From positions 248,001-312,000 of the forward strand of contig MU858051.1 of the NCBI GenBank assembly GCA_033297075.1: DNA of 64,000 nt, in the 5' to 3' direction. The first letter of the stretch is position 1, and each line of letters begins with the position of its first letter. The stretch comes from Rhypophila decipiens (Eukaryota; Ascomycota; Sordariomycetes; Sordariales; Naviculisporaceae). The notes beneath the pieces were generated by a model. That model did not search any database. It was not told the DNA's origin and saw nothing but the letters and a program-made list of their open reading frames with translations. Positions 1 to 14,400 of the stretch are shown piece after piece. A program made the position numbers and the translations under genes.

Positions 1-446
1 ACAAGCGCTTCTGGGTGAGAAGGAGAAAATAAGGGGTGTTCATAGTACATATAAAGAAGAGAAGATAAAATATAGTCAGAAGAGAATAAAGTGACAGATA
101 TGTAAATGCTGCAGAACGAGAATGTCAATCGCTGCTTTTAGCTGTCGCTAGTCCACCCACCATCCCCGGAAGAATTGCGCCGTTGAAAAAGAAAAAAGAG
201 CACCAAAAATACAGGCCAGTTTTAAACCGTCGTTTCGTTATGGACCTCATGTGAGAATATATGCCTCTAGACCCTAGATGACCAGAGCAGGTCGGAGAAG
301 TTTTGTGTTCGTCATCATCGTTCATGGCGGGACATCAATGGCGAAGGCACGTTCCAAGTGCGAGACCCATCGGCATTGTGAAGAGTGTGAGAAGAAGTGA
401 AATTGTTTGTTGTGGAGCGGGATTGTCGCCGGGAGGGAATCCTACT
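1..446. other. 3' flank of the Msn2-like gene
   Basis: No supportable gene. The stretch lies immediately downstream (minus strand) of the Msn2-like stop codon and probably holds its 3' UTR and polyadenylation region. The short open frames here lack recognisable domains. Confidence 0.5.
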
Positions 447-2413
447 CTACTCGTGTCTTCTCAGGCCGTCATCGCTGCCTTCGTCTGACGACATGTCACT
501 GCCGGAAATCTCGGCCGATACCTGGAACAAGACCTTGCCGAGGGATTGATGTTGATGGTGATGATGGTGATACTCGTCTTGGCCTGGGTGCATGGGGTTA
601 CCCATCATGCCGTAATTAGCATATTGTCCCGGGTGCATGCCATGCATGGCGGCTGCGTCGCCGTCCTCGAGAACGCCCAAGTGGATGGCTCCTGCTCCGT
701 GGGTGCGAGCATGTTGAGCCAGGTTGTCAGATCGCGAGAACTTCTTGCCGCAGTCATGGCACTCGAAGGGCTTCTCTTGGGTGTGGAGTGAGCGGTAATG
801 GCGCTTCAGGTGCTCCTGGCGACGGAATCGGCGGTTGCACAGCTCGCAAACAAAAGTCTTAGAAGGGTCCTCAGTCAGAGACTGCTTGCGGCCACGACGG
901 TTGGTAGGCGTTGGGCCGCCAGTGGCATTTCCGGCGTCTCCGGGAGGCGAGTTTGACTCGGAGTTGTTCTTGGCATCATTGTCATTGCCTGACTGGTTGT
1001 TGGAGGGGGAAGGCTGCTGCTCGGTGCTGCCCGATTGCGATCCAGCGGCACTGGTCATTGTGGGCTCAGTTGAGTCGTCAGCCGTCTTCTGACGTTTGGT
1101 TTGGCGAGAGTCTGAATCGTCACACGAATCGGCAGGGCTGGGAAGAGATCGCTTGGCGCCAACAGAGTGTTCAAGTTTGACTTCGACGTGGCTTGAAGCG
1201 TCAGAGCTGGCACGCGATCGGCTGGTCTGAGTGCAAGGGGCTTCACCGCCAAGATTGACAAGGCCGTTGACAAAGTCGTCCTCGGACTCAAAGTCAGAGA
1301 GGTCGTCAAAGGCGGGGAGTCCTGAAGGGAGCTGAGGGTTGAACTCAAAGTTGGCGAGCGTGGGAATGGGAGCTTTGACCAACGGCTCGTCCCGGACGTC
1401 AAATTTGTGCTCCTCGTCGTCACCAGCACCGAGGGGAAGACCGTCGAACTCGGGGGCAAGGGTTGGGTTGGTGGTCCCAACTGTGAGGTTTCGGGGGTCG
1501 CAAAAGTCAATGTCGTCGGATGAGACAGAGCGTGCGTAAGGGGAGGGTGAGGGAGAAAGTGAAGGGCACGAAGCGATGGAAAGGAGGTCGCTCGTGTTGT
1601 TGTGGTCTACTGTGACAAGCCCGGTTGCCTGGATTTGTGAGGGGAGGTACACTAAAAGCACGAGAAAAGAAGGTTTGGTTAGTCCAGCCACCAAAAAATT
1701 TGCATCCCAGCACAATGGTCAACTAAAAAAATGACAGGACAAAGCCCCGCAACAATTACGGCGGGAAAAAATACTAAGCCCCGGAAGTCCAAATAATGAA
1801 GGAGAGCCCCAGCAAATTGACTTTGCACACAAATTTAAACTCATCGCCAGCCATCATGCATTCTTCGACTTCTAGCAAGAACCAAACGATAAAATTGCAA
1901 CTTACTAGGTGTCATGGGTGGTGATGCGCAGTGGGACCAGTCGAGCTGAGGAAAGGTCTCGAGCTGGCCATCGACTTCGCATCCAGCTTTGCCGTCCAGA
2001 CCAGAAAACATGGGGTTCAGCGGCGTCTGGAGCATGTCACAGCTGCCAGGACTGCTGATGACACTGCCCGAGGACGACAGTGGTGGTGTTGTCGGGTAGT
2101 ACAACCCATGGGCGTCGCTGAGATCCGTCTGCAATGCAATCATGGCTGGCTTGTGGATTGGCTGAGGCGACGCCATGGGGGTCATGGTTGAAGGCATGCC
2201 CATCATACCGGCGAAGGGCTTGTGGTGCATTTGCTGCTGCGAGCTGGACGAGCTTGGTCTGGAGTAGATGGGTGTCGAGGGCACTGTGGGAACGACGGGG
2301 AACATGGCCATCTGGTGCTGCAAAGGATGGGGGTGGAAGTATCCTTGTTGTCGCTTGTCTTGGTTCGACTCTGGGTGATAGTGAAAGAAGGGTGCCGAAG
2401 CCATGGTTTCCAT
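447..2413 (-). CDS. msn2: Msn2/Msn4/Seb1-type C2H2 stress-response transcription factor
   Basis: Two exons on the minus strand: 2413-1906 and 1651-447, about 570 aa. The intron (1905-1652) starts GTAAGT and ends TTTTAG. The phases match, giving ...PPMTP-M-YLPSQ... across the junction. Two adjacent C2H2 fingers lie at about residues 438-487: [17 protein letters not shown], then [17 protein letters not shown]. The RxEHLKRH and RSDNLxQH recognition helices are those of yeast Msn2/Msn4 and of the filamentous-fungal Seb1/Msn2 group. Members of that family bind the stress element AGGGG and act in the nucleus on osmotic, oxidative and nutrient stress genes. The rest is low complexity: an N-terminal Ser/Pro/Gln-rich region, an acidic patch ([12 protein letters not shown]), a basic KRQK stretch that could be a nuclear localisation signal, and a His-rich run after the fingers. 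I chose the ATG at 2413 ([10 protein letters not shown]) as the first in frame. At 254 bp the intron is long for this organism. Confidence 0.9.
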
Positions 2414-5400
2414 CTCGGTGAATCTGACGTCGCTGGCGTATCAGCTTCTGCTCCTTCCTCTGTTATAGTAAGTCGGCTACCCACCAAACAACGGCTCTCT
2501 TCTCTGAATTTCGTCTCTCTGCTGGTTCGGATGTGTGTCTCTTGTGTTTGTTTAACGATTAAGTATATCAAGTTGTAGTATACAGGTTGTCTTGCAAGTG
2601 TTGTTGCTGTCGGCAGTGGCCTAAAGAGGGTGTGGTTTCGGTTCCGGTTTGGTAAGGAATGGCTGGCAGTCAAGATCGTAGATCGACTGGCCGATGATTA
2701 GTCTCGAGGACTGGTGTTGTACATGAACTCGTCTGAGGGGTTCGGTCTCTTGAATATTCTCGCTCTAATACCGCATATGGTGTACAGCTGGGGATCGATG
2801 GGGATGTTGTGGAGGATGGTCAAGGTCCGGTGAAAGAAGGACAGGAATTAAAGAATTCCAAAAAAGGTCGAGCTCCAAAAGAAAGAAGAACCGAATAATG
2901 TGAAATGAAGAAAGAGATCACTCGTCCAGGTCGACAGATCCGCCGATCATGAGATGAGGAGGAGAAAAGAGTGTGAAGAAGGGGAACCCTGAGAGGGATA
3001 AGTAAAGTTGGTGTCCACCTCGACGAGGTCAACGGCCAGAGATAAAAGTCGCTGGATAAGTGTGCCACGCCCGTCGATAGGCTGGCTGGTTCGACCGGGC
3101 TCGCTGGGATGGGGACTCTGCTCCTCTCTCTGGGGGTCCTCGTCCACCACCACACCTCCACCAGCCCACCATTCTTTTCTGGGTCTCCCACACACGCCAC
3201 GGCGATGGGCCGGGAGGGTACGAGGTACGGGTTACCTTGGCAAAAGGTACATTCGTGGTCTCGGTTCTCCTCTTGGAGAGAGAAAAAGTGACAGGGGTGC
3301 CAGAAGCTGGACCAGGAACCCACAGGCCGGCAAGGACTTGGCCCCTCCCGACCCCCTGTCTGCATGTTCTGGGGCAGGTGGGCGGAAACATCAGACGGGA
3401 GGATGGACTTGCTGGATGTCTGGATAGAGAATGGCGCAGCCGCTAGACTACTTCTAAATCTGGACTGGACCGACCGGGCAAGCACGAGCAAAAAGAAAGA
3501 GTGACAGTCTGGAAGTACCGCAGGAATCCTTGGTACAGTACCTCATCCACGAGTCCACTTTTCCGCGACCCAAGGACCCAGCAGAGCAGCATGCTGTTGT
3601 CTGTTCGCCCTCTGTCGGTCGTTCGTTCCCTGCGTTGGGTTCCCCTCACAGTGGACAAGCGACCACGGACAAGAGCCAAGGCCAGCCAGAAAACAGGTAT
3701 GGATAACGGCACTAGCAGCGGACGGTCACGGCTGTGATGCCTGCAAGGAACCAGACGACACAAGTCACACACTCATGCGTCTGTTCTGAATCGCGGTTCG
3801 CTGACCGCCAGCGTTTTGACTTGTCGTTCCAGCAGGGATGGAAAGATATGGGAGAGGCTGAGCAGTCAACAGTGAGCTCTGGTTGAGCAAGCCCTCGCCA
3901 TCCGCTCGTCCAATGCTTGATGCAGAACACTGCTAAAAAGAATGGATGATCCGGTGATGGAGCAATGCAAGCTGCTTGTTGGTTCTGGTAAATCCGGACC
4001 CAAGAGACCCAACTCACCACTGAAGCAGCGTTGAGGGCCTCCGAGGCCTTTCTCTGGTCGCTCGCCGAGGCAGCATGACAGGTCCAGTCACCGGGCACTA
4101 TCGCTCTGGCCGATTCCACTCAGTTGCCGTATCTAACATTTGGCCTCTTGCGGGCAACGGCCATCTCGTAAGGTCTACGGATACGGGTTAATTACTGGAT
4201 GGGGCTGCACGGTGTACTATTCATACACTAATACACCACCTTACGGAGACAAGAAGGTGAGGGTCCTGAGGATGCACAACGGGCAGCCAGATGGAGGGAC
4301 GAGTCACAGTGTGTTGTGGACGCTGGAAACCGGCACTGCCAACCACTCGCCCCATTGTGGAAGCTGGAAGCCCACCAGCGCACTACGTAAAACCATCGTA
4401 TTGTGGCCCCTCTTCCCAGGCAGCTCTCCATGTTCCGCACATCACCACTGATACCGCACTGTGCTCCGCTACTGTTTGAGAAGTCGAACGAGAGACGGTG
4501 CCATGAGAGTGGGGTTGAGATGTCAGTTCTGACAAGTAGGATTGGCATTGGCATCCTCCGACTCTCCAGAACATGTACCGAAGTCGGGGAGTGTCAGTGC
4601 AAATAACCAGGCAAGCCAGGATACAAGCAGTTGATACTGGTGCTAGCCAGTGACGGTCCAAGTCGAAGTGGAATCGGGGCGAGTTGGGTCGAGTATTGTA
4701 TCAGAACGCCGTCTTATATAGATACAAACATGCCGACAGAATACAGTCTGCAGTCATTGATGTTCCATTTTTCCGCGCGGTTGTTGCAATTTTTGTATGA
4801 GCGAGCGTGGTTGCATGCGTGCGTCAGCCTTTTTTTCTTCCCCCGCCGCTTGATATCGTTACATATTCTGAGCACGTATGCATCTCTGATACTGTTTGTA
4901 ATAGAACCCGCATCGCCGGTCAGTACGGATACAGCCAAGGGAAAAAGATAGCCATCTCGAGCACCACTGTCCTGCATTCTCGAGGTACCTCGTAGCGTAG
5001 ATACCGAGACTGCGTGGATGGCACTAAAAACCCGCCGGCCAACAGGAAAAAGAGGTCAGGTGCATGCATAAAGCGCGGCCATGATCGTCTCCTCCTCGCT
5101 GATAGGCCGTTGGCAAGCAATGGCGCCCTCCACAAAGATTTGCACAAAAGGGCTCCTCTGGGAGGAGTGTGCGAGAGTGTTGCCTTCTGGCGCGTCGTCC
5201 GACGGCAAGCCGAGCACAGCCATTCGCTGCCCGTACTCTAAGACCTCATCCAGTCACACCTGGCCGCTCCCACCGTCGACCAGTAGGGACCGCAGGTGCG
5301 GGGAATGCAGGTACGAGCATTCCCAAGAGGCCACCTACATCACACTCGACCAAAGAGGTAACTGGACGTGAGAAACGGCGTTGCGCCCACTTTCTCTCCA
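2414..5400. other. Upstream region of the Msn2-like gene, no gene seen
   Basis: Presumed promoter and 5' UTR of the Msn2-like gene. Five AGGGG/CCCCT pentamers occur at 2736, 2980, 3293, 3342 and 3353. Open frames of up to about 220 codons overlap one another on both strands and show no family motif, so I do not call them. Base composition looks ordinary, without AT-rich repeat relics. Confidence 0.45.
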
Positions 5401-8400
5401 TCACTCGCCGTCGAGGTGATCAGGCGGGCTGGAGGGAGAATCAATTGGACCATTCATAAACAGAGTCTGAGTCCAACTGTGACTCTCAAACAGAAAGGAT
5501 TTTATCGTCAATATTCTCACAAGATGGCGACAGAAAGAGCCGCTCTCTCGATGCGGGCAGACGCCAGGCAGGTGAAGGCAGGCGCCGGCCGGGTGTGCTC
5601 TGGATCTCACCGTCTTTGTGGGAAGATGGCAATTTTTTTTTCCTACGATCCCGTTGTACGGAGTAGATCGTCAGGTACCGATGCGCGGGATGGCTGTGGT
5701 GTCAAATTCGTCCTTTATGCTCTGTGCGCTTCCCATATCTCGACCCTCAAAACACACGGAAAAAACAAAGGAACTGTTGATCTGTCGTTGGTGGATAGAA
5801 ACAAGTGGCGAATCATTTCTGTGGGCTTTCCAAAAGCTGCATTGCGCTTGAAGCCAAGGGTCGTTCCTGCCTTCCGCGATATCAGAGCCCACCGGTACCA
5901 GCCCACTTCTCGCACTTTATCTCGAACTTGGTGACGATGATCATCAGTTTCTGGTACTGATGGGTCTCTGGACAGCTATAACCAGGAATTCAGACAGCAT
6001 CTGTACTATTTCGAAAGCCCGGGATTGGTGGTTCTAAGAATACCGTTGAATACTCCGAGTGTCTGGTCTATAGCAGTATATTGCCTCCGTCACCCAACTC
6101 TTCGTTTCTTCCACTGGGCAAGTACTCCGTACGGTTCCTCTTCTCAGCCGTCATCGGTATCGGTAATAAAACCTGGGCCGTTTTCCCCGACACTGGTGCG
6201 AGTGGGATGTGTCGATGTGGAGGACCAGAGAAACCATCTTTCTGACATGCATTCGATTTCTGCACAAAATAAATTGATTTCTGGTTGTGCCCATCCATCC
6301 ATCCACTCAACTTGTGCGGCACGAGCGGGACCTCGACCGCGAATCCGCTGTCAATATTTCATGCGACAAGAGGGCACTTGGCCCTTTTTCTCAGCACTGA
6401 CACTCGTAGAGAGGGGAATCGAATCGAGGCCAGACCTTTATCGATAGACTAAAAACTACCAAGTGTAAGCATGGTGATCCGTGCCCCTCAGAATATTAAG
6501 TCTACGTACGCTGCTGTACTGGTGGTCCGAGGACATGACCTCTGGATACTACCACCTAGATGCTATTCATGTAATTTACCGGCTTATCATGAGCATGTGC
6601 ATTCCTCTTCTACATTCTTCCGTTACTCTGAGCATCCTATTGTTGCTAACGCAGTCATCTGTGCCTCGAGGATGATGACCAACAGCCGAAGACGCCAGTT
6701 CTCGACATCATGGCGGTATGTGGGCCAAAAAGAAACGATGCGTGCCAACTATGGACCGTCGAGTAGTCGAAAAATGAGACTTATCATGCACATCTGATGC
6801 CCAGGGCAGCCGACCAGAGGCTTGAGCGCGCGGGCAAGGAAACAGCCAACCGCAAGATGCCTCTCGGTGATCTATGATGCGAGAAGAACCCCTCTTTTGC
6901 CATCTAGGGAAACATGAAACGCTGGAAGACTACATTGAGTGCCTACATGACGTTGGAAAAGCGGTACTGGTGAGATCTAGCCAGTCAGAAGAAAACGACC
7001 CTCTACCGAGGTGAGGATTGTGTGCGTAACTTGTAGGCTGAGCAGTGATGGGAGCGGGGCAGCCGTCGACGATAGTCATTGGAAGGTTGAGATAACGGGG
7101 CATTGACCAGTCGGAAGCGGGGAAGGCTTCATGCAACCACTTACACAACCCCTCCTGCCTGTGTGACGAGTGCCAGAGGCCACATACAGCGTCGCGCTCG
7201 TTCTCTGGCTACAGCGGCTGACCTGACCTCACCGCCGCCGACGGTTTGTCACATCCTCCCGTCTGTCTTTTTCTCAAGTTCCCCAGTGCTCTGCCCGTGG
7301 CGAGCCCGGGTCGCCTACTTGTTAACGCCAACAGTTTTAGGATGTTGACCAATCCGAGCAAGCGATCAAACTGCCTCTGGACGAATACTATGTTGTTTTA
7401 CTTCTTACTATCGGCCCAGCTCCGTTGTTTCACAGCGAATCCGGACTCCGTGTCCCGAGTATGGAAGAGGTGGGTAAACAGATTGCCAAATGATATTCTC
7501 AGAATGGCCAACGACGATTTCTCGCTATATATTGATTTCGAGAAAAGTGTTTGTGAATGGTCATCCACCGTCGTAACGAATGTTTTGGGTGAAAGTGATG
7601 TGTTTCAAGTAGGTTGAGAACTGGATCCTCTGGTGACCGAGGGCACTGGAAGGTGCTGTGAGTGAGTGGATTACTACGACGTAGCAGTCGAATATGAGGC
7701 AAGTACACAGGCGAGCCTATCACCGTCATTTCCCCGATCGAAATAAGGAAAATTGATTTGAAGTTGATGATGGAATTATTGTGTATCGATATGTCTCTTG
7801 CTTCACATTGGAAGAAAGGTCCTAACAATAGATCTCGGGCTCAGGACTCACATTGAATCTCCGCACGTCATTGGGTGTGAGCTCTCCGAGATCAGAACAC
7901 AAACTCAGCCTCGTCTCAATATCACATGAATCAGAACATCAAACTCTCCAATCGTCGGGGGGCGTATCATCGGACCAACTCGGCGGCCAGAAGAAGACTT
8001 CTAGAATTTCCCCGTCCCCGGGCAGGCCTTGTCGTTTTGGCCCTAGCCGGGCCGATGTTCTACCAGTAAATGTTTTCGCAAATTGCGCTCGTCGGCGTTC
8101 GATCCAGAAGATTGGGCCGCTAAGAACCCAACACGACGTTAATAACAATTCCCCGAGCCTTCCTCAGGTAACATATAAATTGGAAACTACAGTACGGATA
8201 CCCCATTTAATTTGTCGCGCATGGCCGGCCGGTCGGACGGCTCTTTCTGCTGTTAGACATTCATCTCAATCTGTTCTGCTGTGGGACGAGTTTTTTGAAC
8301 GAATGGGTTTTACCGAGCAACGGTTTGGGAAGAATGGCATCTTTGCTCCTTCCCATTTGGTGTTGTCCTTCCGAGTTGCCAGCCATGCGAAGGGATGGCT

Positions 8401-11400
8401 GCCTGCCAACTAACCCGTACACTAGTTGAACTACCGGCGAACCAAGCTTGCCATCAAAATCCAAACTTGACGAGGTACGGATATCTATCCAAAATCCCAT
8501 CCCAGTACGGAGTAGGTAGGACACTTTGCTAGTGCCCAAACTGCTGGGTTCACTTCGTCACCAATCGGTCTGCTGTCAATACCAAAAACGGACGACATCT
8601 TGATGACAGTGCTGCTCGGATAAGTGCCTGCAGTTCCAGAGCAACGTCAAACAGCGACCTGCAAGAGTCGACCCCGAGTCACAGTGAGATATGCAGCTTG
8701 CCCATACAAAATCCTGTGCCTTGCATATGGACTTGATAGGAGTCACTGCGGTCTTGCTGCACCATGCAGGTACACTGAAGAAGTTTTCCTTGTCTGGGAA
8801 TGGCTGAATTTGCTGAAAGGGGAAACAACACCACAGCGAGCCTCTATCAGACTAAAACTTGTCGCCACCAGCACGCACCTTTTGTTTACACAAAGCACGC
8901 GGCCATCTCGGAAAAAGTCGTGGGGTTTTCGCGTCTTCTGAGCTAGTCGATATTTCACTCCACCACCTTTGGCCCATCTGGAGATAATGCTCATGACCAC
9001 CTCAGTGCGCATTCGACCGATTGGGGTATTCGGTGGAGCTGTCACTCTCTTTTTGCCACCAAGAGCCCGGGCTTCAGAGAAGTTACGCTTGAACGGAAAA
9101 GCTCACCCTCGAAAAAGAGACGTCAAGGGAGCAAGGCACAAGACTTCTCTCGAAGATAGGGCCGATACCTGGCACGTTGTTGACATGAGGATTGTCTGTC
9201 TCCATCATGATCCCACGTGTCTGATACGGACCGAGATCCTATGCACGTGTATCAGAGACCAACGAATACCCGTCCGTGAATTGCTTCTTCAACCTGAAGT
9301 TCTTCACCGCAGCAAGCTTGTCTTGAAGTCCAGATTTGGATCAGCACCCCCGATGTCGATTTTCTTCACCTCCGGCCGGGCTACGGAGCTTTTCAGACCT
9401 CATACACTCCCCACCAGTTTCAGATGCTGAAAAAACCAGGGTCCGCCAAAACGATATGCGTTTCCGTCCCTCGCGGGATGATTGGTAAATCCAAATGAAA
9501 AAGAAACGGATTTGCAGGCCCGATCTTCAAACGGATCATCGCCACAATTGCCTTCTTCCAATCTGTTTTGGTTCAATTATTTGTCGTAAAAATCACATGT
9601 CGTTTTCGTAGCTCGGATATCCGTACTGGGATTTTCCTTTTCTTTTCCTGAAAGAAAACGAAACCTGCTGCTGGTCTGCCTGGGGCCCTGGGACTCTTGG
9701 ACGGTTGTCAACGGTCCGCGGATAGGCATCCGCACACCAGAACCACCAGTCCCAGGATCCTGATCTCGCCGGGGACATGGGTCAAAAGAGGATGTCAAGC
9801 CGTCCAGGCCGTCCCAGACTTTGCTGCCCCGGATTTGCGGGACGGCGTCACAACCAGGGACGTTTTCAAGCTTGGCTCTTTCTCGAGACCAATCCGAGGG
9901 AGGATTCCCCTCTCGGTTGGACCCCGGTGAGGAGGCGAAAGTTACACGTCCTAAACTCTCAAGGTGAGTAAAACAAGGCTATCGCCATTTTCACCGTTCT
10001 TTTTCCCCCGACCACCAGCTTTAAATCTTTTTTATTAGTGGCCACGGTGAGTGGACAGGTCGACCTTCCGGTGTTGCTTTTCCTTTGATTTTTGACAGGA
10101 CCCTGCCAATATGGCCTAAACCTAGTAACCTGCGACTACCGTACCTTGTCACTCTTTTTCATTCCTTTTTGTGGCGGAAACCGGCGACGAATTGCGCCAT
10201 TCACTAAAGGAAAGGCCCGTCGAGATCTTCAGCGCTACCTCGCGGGTCCAGGATTTCGAGTGAGATCGGCTCTCGCACAGGCCAGTGAACTTCGTCAGAC
10301 TTCCTCCAAAGGTGATCTCGAGGTTTATCAGTCGACGGAGATCTGTCACACCACCTCGAACAGTTCGTTTGATAATACATGTATCATTTGGTAAGTATTT
10401 GGGGGTTCAGTGTCCCAGGCTGCTTCTTTCTGTATGATTTAATGGCTCGCCCGAAACGAGACGAACAAATGCCGTCGCTGGTGATGGTTCCAAGAGGTTG
10501 CAGCGGGGGCCCTATTTTGCGTCTTGCAGTGGTCTGTCTGCTTTGCCAAGGGACAAGGGACCACGCTATTTGATTCCTGCAGTTGATCCAATGGTTCCAC
10601 TTTTCCAGGAACCAAAACCCCTGTCCGCCAATGGGCAGCTTCCCCACGCCCTGTTCGTGGGTCTTCTGGAAGGTTGGCCCCACATGTCACCTCCCAATTC
10701 AGTTCCGCGCACTCACTTACCTAAAAGAGCTTGGTGGGTTTTTTCTACACTAACACCATAATCTTAACATCTTAAATGGACTTATCCGATCATGTCGCTA
10801 CCGCAATCGTATCCTTTGACAATACGGATATTTGGCGATAGTTCCATCATAAATCGTCGCACCAGTTGATTATCAGCGAGCGAGACGATCTAGATCACTG
10901 GAGTTTACTCAATGGAGGTGTGTACCTCTCAGTTCTCCTACGGGCACTGTTCAAGCGTGGGCACTGCACGAACTTTTGATATCGCCTTGGCCGCATTGTA
11001 TGAGAATCCTTCCTAGATGTAGTTTTCATGCATAACAGGTATTCAGCTGTTGATATAAATCGCTATCTCATGCATGCTTCTATATCTTTATTACTCCGTA
11101 CTTATTATCGATAAGTCGACCGTCATCTATCAATGAGGCTTACACGTACTCCGTACGTACCCTACACTTGGGACCGCTCAATCTCTGTGAGGGTTTTTTC
11201 ACCCAGCCCTCTGGATGGATAAAGATGAAGATGGAAAAGGCGTTGCCGGCAACATCCCATTTCCGTCACTGGATTCTGGGATCCTTCTAGAAAGCAACGG
11301 GAGATGCCCTGTCGCGGTGGTATTTTCGCTTCACCACGGCCCGCGGACATTTCCCCCACCACGGTTTATCTCCTGCCCTTGGGAGGAGAACGCTAATACG

Positions 11401-14400
11401 GATACCATACCAGAACAATCTTGACAGGAGGCGGGGCGTGGGGGATACACAGAATTTCACATCGAGAGATTCGAGACAACGGTTAGTCACAGGCAGTGTG
11501 AAGTTGACAACTTGACAACTCCTACACGACGCTGAATCTTGATCATGAAGGAGGTCATCAAGGTTCAACCAAGATACCGGTACGTGCGTAGTATCGGTAC
11601 ACTGCTTCAAGTTCAGACTTCGAAAGTGTTGCTGTCACGGTATCGGAACTTCACACGCAATTACACCGGTCACCCGTGCCTGCCACCGTGCTTCCTGTCT
11701 TGCCGTCAGCGTGGGGTTGTGGTGCTTCAAGCCATCTTCTTTGGGCGCATATCCGTACTGCAGCCAATTTCGTCTTCTCTCAAGAGCAGCCAAGAGCTCT
11801 TGTTGGAATTCCTCCTAACAACACCAACAAACGCGTCCTCGCCCTCAGCTCGCGCGATTTGTACCCCCAGAGCACCGTATCGATAATCGGCTACTGTATG
11901 GGCCGCATGTGGCTCTCTGCATGCTCCTTCTTTGGCTGTCACAATCGTACCAAGTCCGCCAGCCTGCACCCGACGAAGCACGGCTAAGGATACATGCATA
12001 TTGATGGCAACTTACATGGACCCAGCATCAATATCCACCGAGCTGTTGTGAGGGTTGTTACTCTTCTCCTCTTGCTTTCTCTTCCCGCGAATGACAGCGA
12101 CTTACAGACAGCATTCCTATAGGACAATTGTAAGTCCGACCTCTTGCTTGTGTCCTCGAGCTCCTCAGGGTCGTGCATACTTGATGCATGTCGCGCAACA
12201 TCAGGGGCATACGCGAACGCGCTCCCATTGGACCCCAACGAAAGTGAGAGAGGCTCAACCACTACAAACTGATATCTGGTTTGAGGTCCAAACTCGCGGT
12301 GCCTTTTTTCCAGGAATATGTTCGCTATCCCATCACGTGTCCATCCCACGACTTAGTGTGAAGCAAGGCACAAGTGTCAGAGCGAACATCACCGCCGCCA
12401 TGCCACATGAAGACTTATTCACCTCCGCCACTTTGTTCTCATATCCATCTTTGGTGCTGGTTTCCAAATACAGTTGTATTGGTACGGCCCAGACACGTTT
12501 TTTTCATGGATTTGTGTGCCGGGGCTACAAAGCAGGTTGGCTCTTCCGGCAGTCAGGCACACTAAGACCTGAACAAAACGTGTAGAACTGGGATGTTTGG
12601 GTTGTTCTGTGCCCTCAAGCCGCCTTTACCATATACATTTTTACCCTCCAGCGGGCCTCCAAGGCACAGTTGAGCCAGAGCCAGACACAACACTGTATGT
12701 CTGCGAGTCTTGAGGTCCGAGGGTCTGACTCAGTTCATGGCTGTCAATAACGACAACACCACCGCCGCCATTACGAAAAGCCCACCAAGAGATGAATTTT
12801 CGTCTCTGTCACATCAAGAACCACGGAAAAGCCTGCGTCCTAAGAGGACCGAGAGCTGTGTGCAAGAGGACAAAGGTACCGCCAGTCATTGTCTGTTTGG
12901 TTTTTGCTCTCTCATTTTTGGAAAGGAAGATTTTTTTTCTCTGTTTCGTGGTGGGAAAAAGAAACTGTTATGCGGGTGTCAGGGGCTTCTGGTTTGCCGT
13001 CTCTCCGAGTTCCTCTCCCGAACAAACGGACGCCTCATGCAGGTATGTGTTTTTTCTCTCTCGGGAACTTTAGACACAAAAACCGACCCCGAATTGGCGG
13101 TCTGTTTCGAAATGTTCTGTTGTTCTTTTTTTTCTGTTGGGGCTGGTGGTGATGGCGCAGTTTGTTATATCAAGGGAGAAAGACCTACGAAAGACGTGGG
13201 TGGGATACGTCCAGAGACAGGAATGCATGTTTCCAACTCGCATCGCATCGCATCGCATACACTCTCGTCGGATTTTCTCCCTTTCCCTTCTGAGAGGGAC
13301 AGAGAGGCAAGCACAAAAAGGGGGCGAGAAGGGCAGTGTGCCGTCTGGTCAGCAGGTTGGTTTGTTGGTCGGCCTCGGGTGGTGATACTAGTCGTCTTCG
13401 CCACGAGCTTACCTCTGCTCTACCTTTTCGAAGCATGAGGTAGCCGGCGCATTGAGAGCGGTGTGGTTTTTCCTCCGTTTTTGATCAAACTGTCTATCCG
13501 ATGTCGTCAGATTTTCCAACAGCTGTTTGTCTCGCAATTAGGGCTGGGAGCAAGACATCTCGTGCGCGGCAGAGACCTGTCTTGCGCATGTCTTCTACCC
13601 GAGGGTTTGACCACGAGACATTCCTACGATTTGGCGATCAAGCGATCTATGTCGGCTACAAGAATGAAGGTCGGCAGGTTAGCGAGGGAGGTAAAATCAA
13701 ACTACCCCGCAGCCGCAATGAGTTCAAGGCAGCTTCGCTAGTTGGCGAACAGACGTTGGTGCATTGACTGGACTTGGACGACGGGCACCTGGATGACAGG
13801 CACTTGAGCCTTGTCGGGTCCCGTCTTGATCACATGTGAAGTTGGCTATTTGTTTCTTCCCAAGTTCCTATCGAATCCTGAGCGCTCGAGCCCTCGTTTG
13901 CTTGACGCTCTATCTGCCTTATACATCCATTCACCCACCCAAACTTGGGCGATATGGCGTTCTCGATGGTCCGAGGGCCTCTTCTGACCAACTTGGACTA
14001 GATACCTGTTTGGTGAGAGAACGCCCAACTCAACCCGCCTCAACCCAACATATAAGAGTCTTCCCAACCATCCGAAACCCTCCCGACGCAAGCCCACAAA
14101 GAGGAAGCTTAAGGATGGTCACGGCGGGCGGTTGCTTATGACCTCCTACACCTACGCACGGCCAGGCAGTCGGACGGGAGGAAGAGAAGAGGAACGACTG
14201 GGTCCAGATTGAAGGGGGCCACGGAGGAGTAAGAAGGTCCGTCCTATCTCGCCGCCCACTGATATCGGGACTGGTCAGACGTGGAGAAGCAGCCGGCTGG
14301 TCATAAGCACGGGTCTAGGTATAACGCCCGAGATCTTCCATCGCAAACAGAGCCCTTAGCAGCGGGAAGTGTAGACATAATAGGCTCAGGAAATGGGCAG

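Noticed and set aside
2820..3491. 223-codon minus-strand frame upstream of the Msn2-like gene
   Set aside because: Overlaps several other frames on both strands of similar length and has no recognisable motif; more likely leader or promoter sequence.
13241..13255. CATCG tandem repeat
   Set aside because: Only three full units; too short to be more than a trivial microsatellite.
12710..13438. 242-codon plus-strand open frame
   Set aside because: It lacks any family motif, has odd composition, and its first ATG is at 12737. A GTATGT donor-like site occurs inside but no partner exon makes a sensible protein.
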